The notes: generated by a model from the letters alone, not told the origin. A stretch of 46,636 nucleotides of DNA from a bacterium HR34 (GCA_002923395.1 BEIK01000006.1:1-46636), one strand, 5' to 3'. Positions 25,365 to 33,501 are shown, counted from the stretch's first letter. Made by a program: numbers and translations.

Positions 25365-26408
25365 ATGTCTTTGTCTATTGGAATAGTAGGTTTGCCAAAT
25401 GTTGGGAAATCAACCCTTTTTAAGGCGTTGACAAAAAAGCAGGTTGATATAGCAAACTATCCTTTTTGTACAATAGAGCCTAATGTTGGAATAGTTGAGG
25501 TCCCAGATGAAAGGCTTTTGAGATTGGCGGATCTTTCCAAGTCGCAAAAAATAGTGCCAACCTTTGTGAAGTTTGTAGATATAGCAGGTTTGGTGCAAGG
25601 CGCTTCAAAGGGAGAAGGTTTGGGCAATAAATTTTTATCTCATATAAGAGAGGTTGATGCTATAGCGCATGTGGTTAGAGCGTTTGAAAATCCAAACATA
25701 ATTCATGTTAACAAGAGCGTAGATCCTGAAAGAGACATTCAAATTATTGAGTCAGAACTTATTTTGGCAGATTTGGAAACTGTTGGTAGAAGAATTGAGG
25801 AATTGAAAAACAAAGCAAAATCAGGAGATAAAGAAACGCTAAAACTTTTAGAATTCACTCAAAAACTTCAAGATTGGTTAAACCAAGGAGAACTTGCAAA
25901 AGATTTTTCAGTTGAAGATGAAAAACTTAAAGAATATCTATCTCAAATGCACCTTTTAACATCAAAACCGATTATTTATGTTTTTAATGCGCCTGAAAAT
26001 TATCATGTTCCAGATGACTTTAAAAACTCAGATTATGTTATTTTAGATATTAAAGCAGAAGAAGATATATTGGAAATGCCACCAGAGGAATTAAAAGAGT
26101 TGGGAGTAAGGAGCAATCTATATAAATTAATTAAAAAATCTTATAACATTCTTGGTTTAATAACTTTCTTTACAACAGGCGAAAAAGAAACAAGGGCATG
26201 GACTATTAAAAAAGGAACTACCGCAAAAAGAGCCGGCAGGGTAATACATTCAGATTTTGAAGAAAAATTTATTTGCGCTAATGTTATTTATTGGGAGGAC
26301 TTAATTAAAGCCGGTTCTTTTGCAAGAGCAAGGGAATTGGGGCTTTTGAGAACAGAAGGAAAAGACTATATTGTAAAAGACGGCGATGTTATTGAATTTA
26401 AAATATAA
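25365..26408 (+). CDS. ychF: Ribosome-associated ATPase/GTPase YchF (EngD/OLA1)
   Basis: The 347-residue Obg-related P-loop protein has G1 GLPNVGKST (8-16), G3 [20 protein letters not shown] and the altered G4 region (YVFNAPENY, where family members replace NKxD and so prefer ATP). A coiled-coil insert (about 130-200) and a C-terminal TGS domain ([19 protein letters not shown] to [10 protein letters not shown]) follow. It binds ribosomes and influences stress responses in other bacteria. It lies 15 bases after the SpoU gene and 2 bases before the GT2 gene. Confidence 0.96.
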   Translation: MSLSIGIVGLPNVGKSTLFKALTKKQVDIANYPFCTIEPNVGIVEVPDERLLRLADLSKSQKIVPTFVKFVDIAGLVQGASKGEGLGNKFLSHIREVDAIAHVVRAFENPNIIHVNKSVDPERDIQIIESELILADLETVGRRIEELKNKAKSGDKETLKLLEFTQKLQDWLNQGELAKDFSVEDEKLKEYLSQMHLLTSKPIIYVFNAPENYHVPDDFKNSDYVILDIKAEEDILEMPPEELKELGVRSNLYKLIKKSYNILGLITFFTTGEKETRAWTIKKGTTAKRAGRVIHSDFEEKFICANVIYWEDLIKAGSFARARELGLLRTEGKDYIVKDGDVIEFKI

Positions 26409-26410
26409 AA

Positions 26411-27934
26411 ATGGGGGTTGTTTTACATATATCAAGAGCAAGCGATCTTAAAAACAAAAAAGAAAGATTTTTGTATAGATTATTGGAGATATTTCCTGGT
26501 TTTTTGAGTTATGGAACATTTGCCTTGTTTGTTTTTTTATCTTTCTACAATCCTTTTTTTGTTGCTGTTTTTATAATTTTATTTGCTCTTTTTTGGTTTT
26601 TTAGGATGCTTCACTTTTCTTTTTATGTAAAGTATGGCTTTGATAGATTAAAAAACAATATAAAAATAAATTGGTATGAGAAACTTAAAAAATTAAATAA
26701 CAGCGAAAAAATTTATCACTTAGTGGTTGTGCCATGCTATAAAGAATCTTACGAAATTTTAAAAGATACCATAAATTCAATTTATAAAGACAGTTTCCCA
26801 AATGAAAGAACGATAGTCTGCGTAACAGTTGAAGAGTTGGCAGAAGACAAAGAAAGAATTATTTCAAAACTAAAGGAAGATTTTGAAGGTAAATTTCTTA
26901 AATTTATAATAACAGTTCACCCAAAAGATTTGATGTGCGGGAAAGCGGCAAACGAGAATTGGGGAGCAAAAAAAGCAAAAGAGTTTATAGATAATATTTC
27001 AATACCGTATGAGAATATAATTTATACATCTTTGGATGCAGATACTATTGTTTCAGAGCATTATTTTTCTTGTGTTGCTTTTAAGTTTTTAACTTGTGAA
27101 AAACCTTTAAGGTCAGCATACCAACCAATACCATTTTTCTTAAACAATATTTTTGAAGTTCCTTTTTTCTCAAGGGTGTTCTCTTTCTCAGCGACGATGT
27201 GGAATATTAGATGCCAGGAGAGAGGGGACAAACTCATAACTTTTTCTTCTCACTCAATGCCTTTTAAAGCTTTAGTTGATGTTGGTTTTAAAACAGAAAA
27301 AGTTGTTTCTGACGATTCAAGAATATTTTTTCAATGTTTTTTTAAGTATGATGGCGATTGGAGAACAATTCCTCTTTTTTATCCTGTATCTATGGATTCA
27401 AATGCTGCTTCCAGTGCATGGAAAACTTTTATAAATATGTATAAACAACAAAGAAGATGGGCTTATGGTGTGACTGAAATACCATATTTTATTTTTAATA
27501 GTTTAAGAAATAAAAATATTCCGTTGCGCAAAAAAATTTCCTTTGCAATAGAATTAATTGAAGTTCATTGGACATGGGCAACTGCTCCAATATTAATTTT
27601 ATCTTTGGGATTTTTGCCTGTGTATTTTGGCGGAGAGAATTTTACTCAAACAGTTCTTTCTTATAACTTGCCAAATGTAGTAAGTACAATAGTTAGATTT
27701 TCAATGGTGGGTATGGTTGTTTCGGCTCTGTTTAGCATTTTTATATTAATGGCAAAACAATTCAAACTTTCTTCTTGGAAGATGGGTCAGTTTTTTGCAG
27801 AGTGGATTATTACACCATTTCTTATGATATTTTTTTCTGCCCTTCCAGCGCTTGATGCTCAAGCAAGATTAATGTTAGGGCGTTATATGGGATTTTGGCC
27901 TACAGAGAAAGTTAGAAATAGAAAACACGATTAA
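26411..27934 (+). CDS. Membrane glycosyltransferase, family 2
   Basis: The 507 residues have two N-terminal membrane helices (about 32-78), a GT-A catalytic domain, and three or four C-terminal helices (about 385-490). Catalytic signatures are the nucleotide-sugar start (LVVVPCYKESYEILKDTI), DADT in SLDADTIVSEHYF, an acidic DDSRIF site and QQRRWAYG (the Q/RxxRW acceptor motif of processive synthases). This resembles cellulose or hyaluronan synthase-like enzymes that extrude polysaccharide, but a lipid-linked product is equally possible. It closes the rlmE-to-GT2 run and converges with tatD, leaving a 6-base gap. Confidence 0.88.
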   Translation: MGVVLHISRASDLKNKKERFLYRLLEIFPGFLSYGTFALFVFLSFYNPFFVAVFIILFALFWFFRMLHFSFYVKYGFDRLKNNIKINWYEKLKKLNNSEKIYHLVVVPCYKESYEILKDTINSIYKDSFPNERTIVCVTVEELAEDKERIISKLKEDFEGKFLKFIITVHPKDLMCGKAANENWGAKKAKEFIDNISIPYENIIYTSLDADTIVSEHYFSCVAFKFLTCEKPLRSAYQPIPFFLNNIFEVPFFSRVFSFSATMWNIRCQERGDKLITFSSHSMPFKALVDVGFKTEKVVSDDSRIFFQCFFKYDGDWRTIPLFYPVSMDSNAASSAWKTFINMYKQQRRWAYGVTEIPYFIFNSLRNKNIPLRKKISFAIELIEVHWTWATAPILILSLGFLPVYFGGENFTQTVLSYNLPNVVSTIVRFSMVGMVVSALFSIFILMAKQFKLSSWKMGQFFAEWIITPFLMIFFSALPALDAQARLMLGRYMGFWPTEKVRNRKHD

Positions 27935-27940
27935 ATATGA

Positions 27941-28765
27941 TTAAACAGAAAAAAATTCTTTTGCGTTTTGATAGGTGATTTCCTCGATTTTTTCTGGTTT
28001 CTCATTCTTAATTTCACCTATCTTTTGGATAACATATTCAAGAAAAATAGGTTCGTTTAATTTTTCGCCTTCTTGAGGAGGTGTGAGATAAGGAGCATCA
28101 GTTTCAATTAAAATTTTTTCAAGAGGAGTTTTTTTAATAATGTTCCCGAGCCAATCTAATTTAAAAATTAGACCATTAACTCCTATTAAATATCCATAAC
28201 TTAAAACCCTTTCAAGTTCTTGTTCGTTTCCTGTGAAAGAGTGGCATACTGCTTTTTTTGGTCTTATTTCTTTTAGTGTTTCAAAAAGATATTTAAATCC
28301 AAGTCGGCAGTGGAAAATTACAGGCAAACTAAATTCTTCCGCTAATTTTAATTGTTTTATTAGTTCTTGTTTTTGTTTTTCCACGAAAGCAATTTTCTTG
28401 TTATTTGTTTTTGGTCTTCTCCACAAATCAAAACCAACTTCTCCTATGGCAACAACTTTTTTATTGTTTTTGATAAGTTCTCTATATTTATTTTCATCAA
28501 ATCCATTTTCTTCTAAAAGCGAATAATCTTCCATTTTATCTAATGGCTGTTTAACTAAATCTGTTTTTATGTGCAGGGGATGTAGTCCAACAGAGCAATA
28601 CATAAAATCGTGTTGAGAAATCAATTCCAAAGCCTTTTTGCTTGTTTCAAAGCAAGTTCCAACATTTACGAGTTTTACATTGTTATCTTTACACCTTTTT
28701 ACAACTTCATCTCTTGTATTATTAAAAGCCGTAAACTGCAGATGACAATGAGAGTCGAATATCAT
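27941..28765 (-). CDS. tatD: TatD-family metal-dependent hydrolase
   Basis: The 274-residue TIM-barrel nuclease/amidohydrolase has the metal ligands DSHCHLQF at the N-terminus, GEVGFDLWRRP, PVIFHCRLGF, KAVCHSFTG and the C-terminal ETDAPYLTPPQEG, all in place. Family members are 3'-5' DNases. A short insert after GFDLWRRPKTNNKK is longer than in E. coli TatD but usual for this lineage. It is alone on the minus strand and divergent from tRNA-Arg(GCG). Confidence 0.93.
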   Translation of the reverse strand: MIFDSHCHLQFTAFNNTRDEVVKRCKDNNVKLVNVGTCFETSKKALELISQHDFMYCSVGLHPLHIKTDLVKQPLDKMEDYSLLEENGFDENKYRELIKNNKKVVAIGEVGFDLWRRPKTNNKKIAFVEKQKQELIKQLKLAEEFSLPVIFHCRLGFKYLFETLKEIRPKKAVCHSFTGNEQELERVLSYGYLIGVNGLIFKLDWLGNIIKKTPLEKILIETDAPYLTPPQEGEKLNEPIFLEYVIQKIGEIKNEKPEKIEEITYQNAKEFFSV

Positions 28766-28822
28766 ATTTATTTTACTTAATTGTTAATTTTATTATAACT
28801 AAATATAGAATAATTATTAAAT

Positions 28823-28896
28823 GTCCCCGTAGTTTAATTGGATAAAACGCCAGACTGCGGATCTGGAAACTGGAGGTTCAAATCCTCCCGGGGACA
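28823..28896 (+). tRNA. tRNA-Arg (anticodon GCG)
   Basis: Cloverleaf with acceptor GTCCCCG/CGGGGAC, D arm GTTT/AAAC, anticodon stem CCAGA/TCTGG around CTGCGGA and T arm GGAGG/CCTCC. The anticodon is GCG rather than the ACG (inosine) form common in bacteria. CCA is not encoded. Confidence 0.94.
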
Positions 28897-29040
28897 CCGA
28901 AGGTGGGTTAGACATCTTTGTGGACAGGCAGGCGTGAAGTCAGATTACAAAAAACCGTTGGTTTAGTGGGACAAGTTTATCTTGTGGTAAATTCAAATCT
29001 TACCGCAAGCTTAAATATACCAGAAGACCTAAAGGATACG
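28897..29040 (+). ncRNA. Diverged copy of the post-tRNA-Arg element
   Basis: About 28952-28992 aligns with 15333-15375: both read AAACCGT, then GGTTT, TGG, and a hairpin with CAA...TTG. The hairpin stem is CAAAC/GTTTG in the first copy and CAAG/CTTG here (28971-28985), so an A-T pair has become G-C on both sides. A T-arm-like segment TTCAAAT lies next to it (28992-28998), so a decayed tRNA is another possibility. No protein frame is seen. Confidence 0.35.
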
Positions 29041-29042
29041 TG

Positions 29043-29073
29043 AAATAAAAAATTAACTTTTAAAAACGTTAAT
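29043..29073 (-). terminator. Rho-independent terminator of the phosphoribosyltransferase gene
   Basis: On the minus strand a 6-bp stem ATTAAC/GTTAAT (29052-29057 with 29068-29073) is followed by a T6 run and more T residues. The stem overlaps the stop codon. It is AT-rich, so moderate strength. Confidence 0.5.
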
Positions 29074-29686
29074 TATTTCTTAATATTTTCAAAACTTCTT
29101 CGTCTGACAATTGTGGGAAATTTTCATAAAATTGGCCTACTGCTTCAAAGTACCAAGGAGCGTCTATATAAACCAATTTATAATTTTTAAAATTTTTCAG
29201 GGCTTCTTGTGGAAGAACAGGAACGGCTACAACAATATCTTTTGGTTTTTGTTTTTCTAGCCATTTTAGAGCGGCTTTCATTGTGTATCCTGTTGCAATA
29301 CCGTCATCGGTTATTATTACTGTTTTATTTTCAAGATTATACTCTTTGTCTCCCCTAAAAACTTTTTCTCTTCTTTTTGCTTCTTGCATTTTACTTTTAA
29401 TTTCATTTTCCAAATAACTTTCACTTAAACCAAGATAAGAAACCATTCTTTCATCCAATACAAAAGTTCCGTCTGGCATTACAGCGCCAATTGCAAATTC
29501 GGGATTGTCATGAGGCGTAATTTTTTTAGGGCAAACAACATCTAAGGACAAATTCAGTTTATCTGCCAAGACTTTTCCAACTTCAACTCCGCCCCTTGGA
29601 ATAGCTAAGACTACCCCGTTTTTAATGTTTAAATTTTTCAATTTTTCAGCCAAAATTTCTCCTGCTTCATGCCTATCTTTGAACAT
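29069..29686 (-). CDS. Phosphoribosyltransferase (PRTase type I fold)
   Basis: The product is about 205 residues starting at MFKDRHEAGEIL (29686). The longer frame to 29800 adds non-homologous codons that overlap the divergent glycerate kinase remnant. Motifs are GVVLAIPRGGVEVGKVLAD, CPKKITPHDNPEFAIGAV and the PRPP loop VIITDDGIATGYTMKAAL. It resembles the predicted phosphoribosyltransferases often fused or linked to dienelactone hydrolase domains. The base substrate is unknown. PRPP would come from Prs. Only 28 bases separate its start from the divergent remnant. Confidence 0.88.
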   Translation of the reverse strand: MFKDRHEAGEILAEKLKNLNIKNGVVLAIPRGGVEVGKVLADKLNLSLDVVCPKKITPHDNPEFAIGAVMPDGTFVLDERMVSYLGLSESYLENEIKSKMQEAKRREKVFRGDKEYNLENKTVIITDDGIATGYTMKAALKWLEKQKPKDIVVAVPVLPQEALKNFKNYKLVYIDAPWYFEAVGQFYENFPQLSDEEVLKILRNN

Positions 29687-29714
29687 ATTTTTTGTAGTTG
29701 TATAATTTAATTGT

Positions 29715-30981
29715 ATGATAATAAAAAATTTTAAACAATTAGCAATAACAAAGCAAAGAAAACAAGTTCTGGAAATTTTAGAAGATGGTTTGAAGGCCAT
29801 TGATCCAGAAAAGGAATTTTGGTTATTTTAAGAAAAGAAAAATAAATTATAAAAATAAAAACATATATTGCGTTTGCATTGGAAAGTGTGCCGTAAAATC
29901 TTTTTTAGGATTCAAGAAAGTTTTTAATAAAAAATTGAAAGGTGGCGTTGTTTATTATGTGTCTTTCAAGCGTTTTTAACACACAAAAAAATTAGAAAAT
30001 ACAAGAACTTTATTTTTTTGCAAGGGACTCATCCAACGCCAAGTATCAAAAACTTTCAAAATCGCGGAAAACTTATTAGTTTTTTAAAAAGTAGGAGTAA
30101 AGATGATGTTATTATTTTTTAATATCAGGTGGAGGGTCATCTCTTTTATGCTTTCCTAAAAACAAAACTTTTATTAAAAAAGAAATTGAAATATTTAAAC
30201 AATTAACCGAAAGAGGAGCTGATATAAAAGAGTTAAATATAATTAGAAAACACTTGTCTTTTTGCAGGGGAGGGTGGCTTTGTTGTTTTGCTTTTCCAGC
30301 AAAAATTAAATCTTTAATTATTTCAGACATACCAAGAGATGATATTAGTTTTGTTGCATCTGGGCCAACTTTTTTTGATTCTTCAACTTCAAAAGACGCT
30401 TTAAATATATGCAAAAATACAAAATAAAAATAGACAAAAGGTGTTTTGTTGAAACTCCAAAAGACAAAAAATATTTTAAAGGTTGCCAAAATACTCTTTT
30501 ACTATCAAACAAACACGCTTTATTCCCTACGAGAAAGAAAGCAAAAGAATTAGGTTTTAAAAATGTAATTGTAAAAAGTGACATATCTTGTGAAGTAAAT
30601 AAAATAGTGGGCGATATTATAAGTTATCTTAAGAAAACCACAGATAAATTAATTTTAATACTTTGGGGAGAAACCACTCTGGAAATAAAAGGCAAAGGAA
30701 AGGGTGGAAGGAACCAGTACTTTGCTTTGAAGTTTTTGCAAAAAACAAAAGGTAAGTATTTATTGGCGAGCTTGAACACAGACAGCTTTGACAACACGCC
30801 TTTTGCAGCAGCTTTAGTTGATAACATACTTTACGAAAAAGTTTTGAAAAACAAAGAGAATATAAATCGCTATATTCAAAACGCTAATTCTTATGAATTT
30901 TTTAAAAAATACAAAACCTATATTATTACTGGCAAAACAGGTTTGAATGTTGCCGACATAATTGTTGCCAGTAAGATTTAA
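29715..30981 (+). pseudogene. Glycerate 2-kinase (DUF4147 + MOFRL), broken
   Basis: The full length of a GckA-type glycerate kinase can be followed through changing frames. The start ATG at 29715 gives FKQLAITKQRKQVLEILEDG and ends in TAA near 29829. CIGKCAVKSFLGFKKVF and THPTPSIKNFQNRGKLISF follow. The nucleotide region LISGGGSSLLCFPK is next, then RKHLSFCRGG, IISDIPRDDISFVASGPTFF, and finally an open 190-codon MOFRL domain (30409-30981: WGETTLEI, GKGGRNQYFALKF, TGKTGLNVADI). At least three frame breaks occur, mostly at A or T runs. Glycerate phosphorylation is therefore probably lost, unless the breaks are assembly errors. Confidence 0.85.
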
Positions 30982-30991
30982 TTTTTTATTT

Positions 30992-31000
30992 TGTTATAAT
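30992..31000 (+). promoter_or_regulatory. Putative extended -10 promoter for dut-thyX
   Basis: TGTTATAAT (TATAAT at 30995-31000 with an upstream TG) lies about 30 bases before the dut start, within the gap after the glycerate kinase remnant. No convincing -35. Confidence 0.4.
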
Positions 31001-31030
31001 TTATAAAAGCAATTACAATTAACAAAAATT

Positions 31031-31465
31031 ATGGAAATTAGAATTAAAAGAATTGACAAATCCCTGCCATTACCTATTTATCACACAAAAGGTTCTGTTG
31101 GCTTTGATTTATATGCAAGAGAGGATGTTAAGGTGCCTCCTTTCACGCCAACTCTTATACCATCTAACATAATTTGTAAAGTCCCAAAGGGTTATATGCT
31201 AATGATAGCAAGCAGGAGTTCTTTACCTCTTAAAAAAGGTTTAATGCTTGCAAATGGAGTTGGCATAATAGATCAAGATTATTGCGGACAAGATGATGAA
31301 ATAAAAATACAGGTTTTAAATTTTACAAAGAAGACTGTTTTAGTGAAAAAAGGAGACAGAATCGCTCAAGGAATAATCGTAAAAATTGAAAAACCAAAAT
31401 TTAAAGAAGTTAATAAAATAAAAAGCAAGAGTAGGGGAGGGTTTGGTTCAACAGGCGGCCATTAA
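31031..31465 (+). CDS. dut: dUTP diphosphatase
   Basis: The 144-residue trimeric dUTPase hydrolyses dUTP to dUMP, which protects DNA and supplies the thymidylate synthase substrate. The five motifs are seen in order: GSVGFDLYARED, ASRSSLPLKKG, LANGVGIIDQDYCGQDDEI with the catalytic Asp in IDQDY, GDRIAQGIIVKI, and the C-terminal P-loop-like arm SRGGFGSTGG. Length is standard. It is 16 bases upstream of the ThyX-like gene, so the two act in sequence on dUMP. Confidence 0.94.
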   Translation: MEIRIKRIDKSLPLPIYHTKGSVGFDLYAREDVKVPPFTPTLIPSNIICKVPKGYMLMIASRSSLPLKKGLMLANGVGIIDQDYCGQDDEIKIQVLNFTKKTVLVKKGDRIAQGIIVKIEKPKFKEVNKIKSKSRGGFGSTGGH

Positions 31466-31481
31466 AAATTAAAAATTACTT

Positions 31482-33080
31482 ATGAAAAAGAATATTCTTT
31501 CACATTTTTTTACGAACTTGGACGACAATGTTTTTTGTTTAATTAACTTGCCAGAGGTTATTAAAGGCACTCTTTTTTCAAGATATTCAAGATCAAGCAA
31601 AGATTTAAGAACTCTTTTCAAGGAAGAATTTTTAACCAACAAAGACATTGCAGACATTATTCCTAAAAGTAGTATTAAAAGTTCAAAAATTTTAGATGTT
31701 AAAAAAGCAGAAGATTTTTATGAAAGAGTTTTAGTTGGTTATGGAGATGATTCTGTTGCTGAGTTGGGTGGCGCCCATATTGCCATAGAAAACATTAGTA
31801 TGCTTGCAACAAAAAGTATAGAAGAACATAGAATTGGATTATCACCCTTGGAAAAATCAACAAGATATGTTTTATTTAATAAAAAAATAAAAGGCAGATA
31901 TCCCTACTATATTGACAAAAATATAGAAAAATCAAAATATAAAAAAGACTATATTAACACAATGGATTATGTTTTTGATGTTTATTCTAAAATTGTAAAA
32001 GATATTCAGCCAATTTTAATGAAAATTTTTCCAGGAGACGATTCTAAGGCATATAAATTTTCAATAAGAGCAAAAGCTTGCGATATTGCGAGAGGTCTTT
32101 TGCCTCTTTCTGCCTTCACTAATATGGGAGTTTTTGGAAACGGAAGAGCTTTTGAATATTTAATAACAAATTTACTTAACGACCCTTTGCAAGAGGTTAG
32201 AACAATTGCTTTGAAAATGAACGAAAACTTAAGAAAAGTAATACCAGCGTTTATTAAAAGAGCGACGAATGAAAAAGGAAAAATGTTTAGAGACTATATT
32301 AAAAAAAGGGAAAGAGCTTTAAGTGTAGTTGTTAGAAAATTAAACAAAAAAGATACTCAATCACCACTAAAAAATCAAAAAGTAAAATTAATAGATTATG
32401 ATAAAAACGGAGAAATAAAAGTTATTGCTGCAATCTTATTTGAAAGAACTCAAAAAACTCACAAAGATTGCTTAAACCTTGCTAAAAAATTATCAAAAAA
32501 GCAAAAAGAAGAAATTTTAAAAAAGTATTTAGATTTTAGACAAAACAGACATCACAAACCAGGAAGAGCATTGGAAGAGATTTATTTTTCGTTTGAAATA
32601 ACCGCTGATTGGGGAGTATATAAAGATTTAATGAGGCATAGAATTTTAACAAGATACAGGCAATCATTTACAAACAAACTCGGCTTTTGTATTCCAAAAG
32701 AAATAACAATGACAGGTTTTGAAAATATGTACAAGTCAGCCTGCCAAAGCGCTTTAGAACTTTATGAAAAACTAAAAGAAAAACTTCCTTTTGAATCTCA
32801 GTATGCTGTTTTGCACGGCGCTTACAACAGATTTTATATAAAAATGAATTTAAGAGAAGCAGTACATCTTTGCGAATTAAGAAGTTCGAGACAAGGCCAT
32901 CCAACCTACAGGAAAATAGCGCAAGATATAGCAAGAGAAATAATTAAAATTTATCCGTTGTTGGGAAAATTAAGTTTAAAGTTTGTCGATTACAAAGGTT
33001 ACGACTTAGAAAGATTGCAAGCCTTCAAAGAACTAGAAGAAAAAGCAAAAAAACTTGGCGTAAAAGGTTTCGAGGAATAA
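31482..33080 (+). CDS. thyX: Tandem-domain ThyX-like flavin-dependent thymidylate synthase
   Basis: The 532 residues are about twice a normal ThyX and contain two ThyX-like halves. The first half has YERVLVGYGDDSVAELGGAH and EEHRIGLSPLEKSTRYV. The latter is close to the RHRxxSxxExSxRY signature but has one extra residue and Glu for the first Arg. The second half has DLMRHRILTRYRQSF, a degenerate signature, and REAVHLCELRSSRQGHPTYRKIAQDIA, matching the C-terminal dUMP-site helix. The protein likely makes dTMP from dUMP with FAD and methylene-folate, possibly with composite sites between halves. Position next to dut supports this. The altered motifs leave activity open. No thyA is present in the window. 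Confidence 0.8.
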   Translation: MKKNILSHFFTNLDDNVFCLINLPEVIKGTLFSRYSRSSKDLRTLFKEEFLTNKDIADIIPKSSIKSSKILDVKKAEDFYERVLVGYGDDSVAELGGAHIAIENISMLATKSIEEHRIGLSPLEKSTRYVLFNKKIKGRYPYYIDKNIEKSKYKKDYINTMDYVFDVYSKIVKDIQPILMKIFPGDDSKAYKFSIRAKACDIARGLLPLSAFTNMGVFGNGRAFEYLITNLLNDPLQEVRTIALKMNENLRKVIPAFIKRATNEKGKMFRDYIKKRERALSVVVRKLNKKDTQSPLKNQKVKLIDYDKNGEIKVIAAILFERTQKTHKDCLNLAKKLSKKQKEEILKKYLDFRQNRHHKPGRALEEIYFSFEITADWGVYKDLMRHRILTRYRQSFTNKLGFCIPKEITMTGFENMYKSACQSALELYEKLKEKLPFESQYAVLHGAYNRFYIKMNLREAVHLCELRSSRQGHPTYRKIAQDIAREIIKIYPLLGKLSLKFVDYKGYDLERLQAFKELEEKAKKLGVKGFEE

Positions 33081-33086
33081 AGTTTT

Positions 33087-33194
33087 ATGTCGAATTGGTT
33101 TGACTTACCAGCAAAAAACGATAGATTGAAGAATATAGGAGTTTATAAAAAAGTGTTAATAAATTTTATTTATGCGTATTATTATAAAATTTGA
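33087..33194 (+). other. Possible 35-codon small ORF after thyX
   Basis: ATG at 33087, six bases after the thyX stop, opens a frame with SNWFDLPAKNDRLKNIGVYK and a hydrophobic, Tyr-rich tail ended by TGA at 33192. The first 24 codons look protein-like. It could be a short translated gene or the start of a decayed one. No family recognised. Confidence 0.25.
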
Positions 33195-33249
33195 GAAAAA
33201 AGAGAAGATACCTTATACGCAGAATCAAGTTTTCACCGAACTAATGTAG
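33172..33249 (+). other. Short Cas6-like N-terminal frame (possible relic)
   Basis: An ATG at 33172 gives 25 codons beginning MRIIIKFEKKEKIPY, the pattern of the first beta strand of Cas6 endoribonucleases (R-I-x-I-x-F with a later PY). The frame stops at TAG (33247) inside the CRISPR-repeat-like sequence. No further Cas6 homology is visible downstream. The resemblance is short and rests on memory of the family, so it is weak evidence. Confidence 0.15.
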
Positions 33250-33258
33250 GATTGAAAC
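33229..33258 (+). CRISPR. Orphan CRISPR-repeat-like sequence (single copy)
   Basis: A 30-base sequence starts with GTTTTCACCG and ends with GGATTGAAAC, the typical 5' GTTT and 3' ATTGAAAC ends and length of type I/III repeats. No second copy is seen within spacer distance on either side, so this is not an array. It could be a solitary or relic repeat, or chance. Confidence 0.3.
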
Positions 33259-33369
33259 GGACATCATAATACAAAATAAAAAAGCAAGGCATAAAGATAG
33301 AAAACATTCAAAGAAAATTTTTTTGGCAAAAAGCTAAACTATCAAAAATGTACTCATCTTATACAGGGT

Positions 33370-33398
33370 GTTGACAAATTTTTTTGGGTTTATTATCA
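33370..33398 (+). promoter_or_regulatory. Promoter of the rpoBC operon
   Basis: A perfect TTGACA (33370-33375) is followed after 17 bases by TATCAT (33393-33398), one mismatch from TATAAT. It lies about 155 bases upstream of rpoB, leaving a structured leader. Confidence 0.65.
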
Positions 33399-33462
33399 TA
33401 TAAAGTATATTCAATGCTTTTTTTAATATTAGAAAAAATTGAAGATAGGTAAACTCAACAGT

Positions 33463-33501
33463 TCTCATTAGTGAGAAAAGTTTTTGTTTTTCTCGTTTTT
33501 T
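33463..33501 (+). terminator. Candidate attenuator in the rpoB leader
   Basis: Two hairpins share one strand. Hairpin A is TCTCA/TGAGA (33463-33467 with 33472-33476). Hairpin B is GAGAAAA/TTTTCTC (33473-33479 with 33488-33494), followed by G and a T6 run, so it looks like an intrinsic terminator. Formation of A blocks B. It sits 55 bases before the rpoB start, where control of RNA polymerase synthesis by attenuation would be plausible. Function is inferred. Confidence 0.4.

Noticed and set aside
28960-29000. A suppressor-like tRNA with anticodon TTA after tRNA-Arg(GCG)
   Set aside because: A D-like stretch, a possible 4-bp anticodon stem and a T-loop-like TTCAAAT can be drawn, but the acceptor stem and variable loop do not fit.
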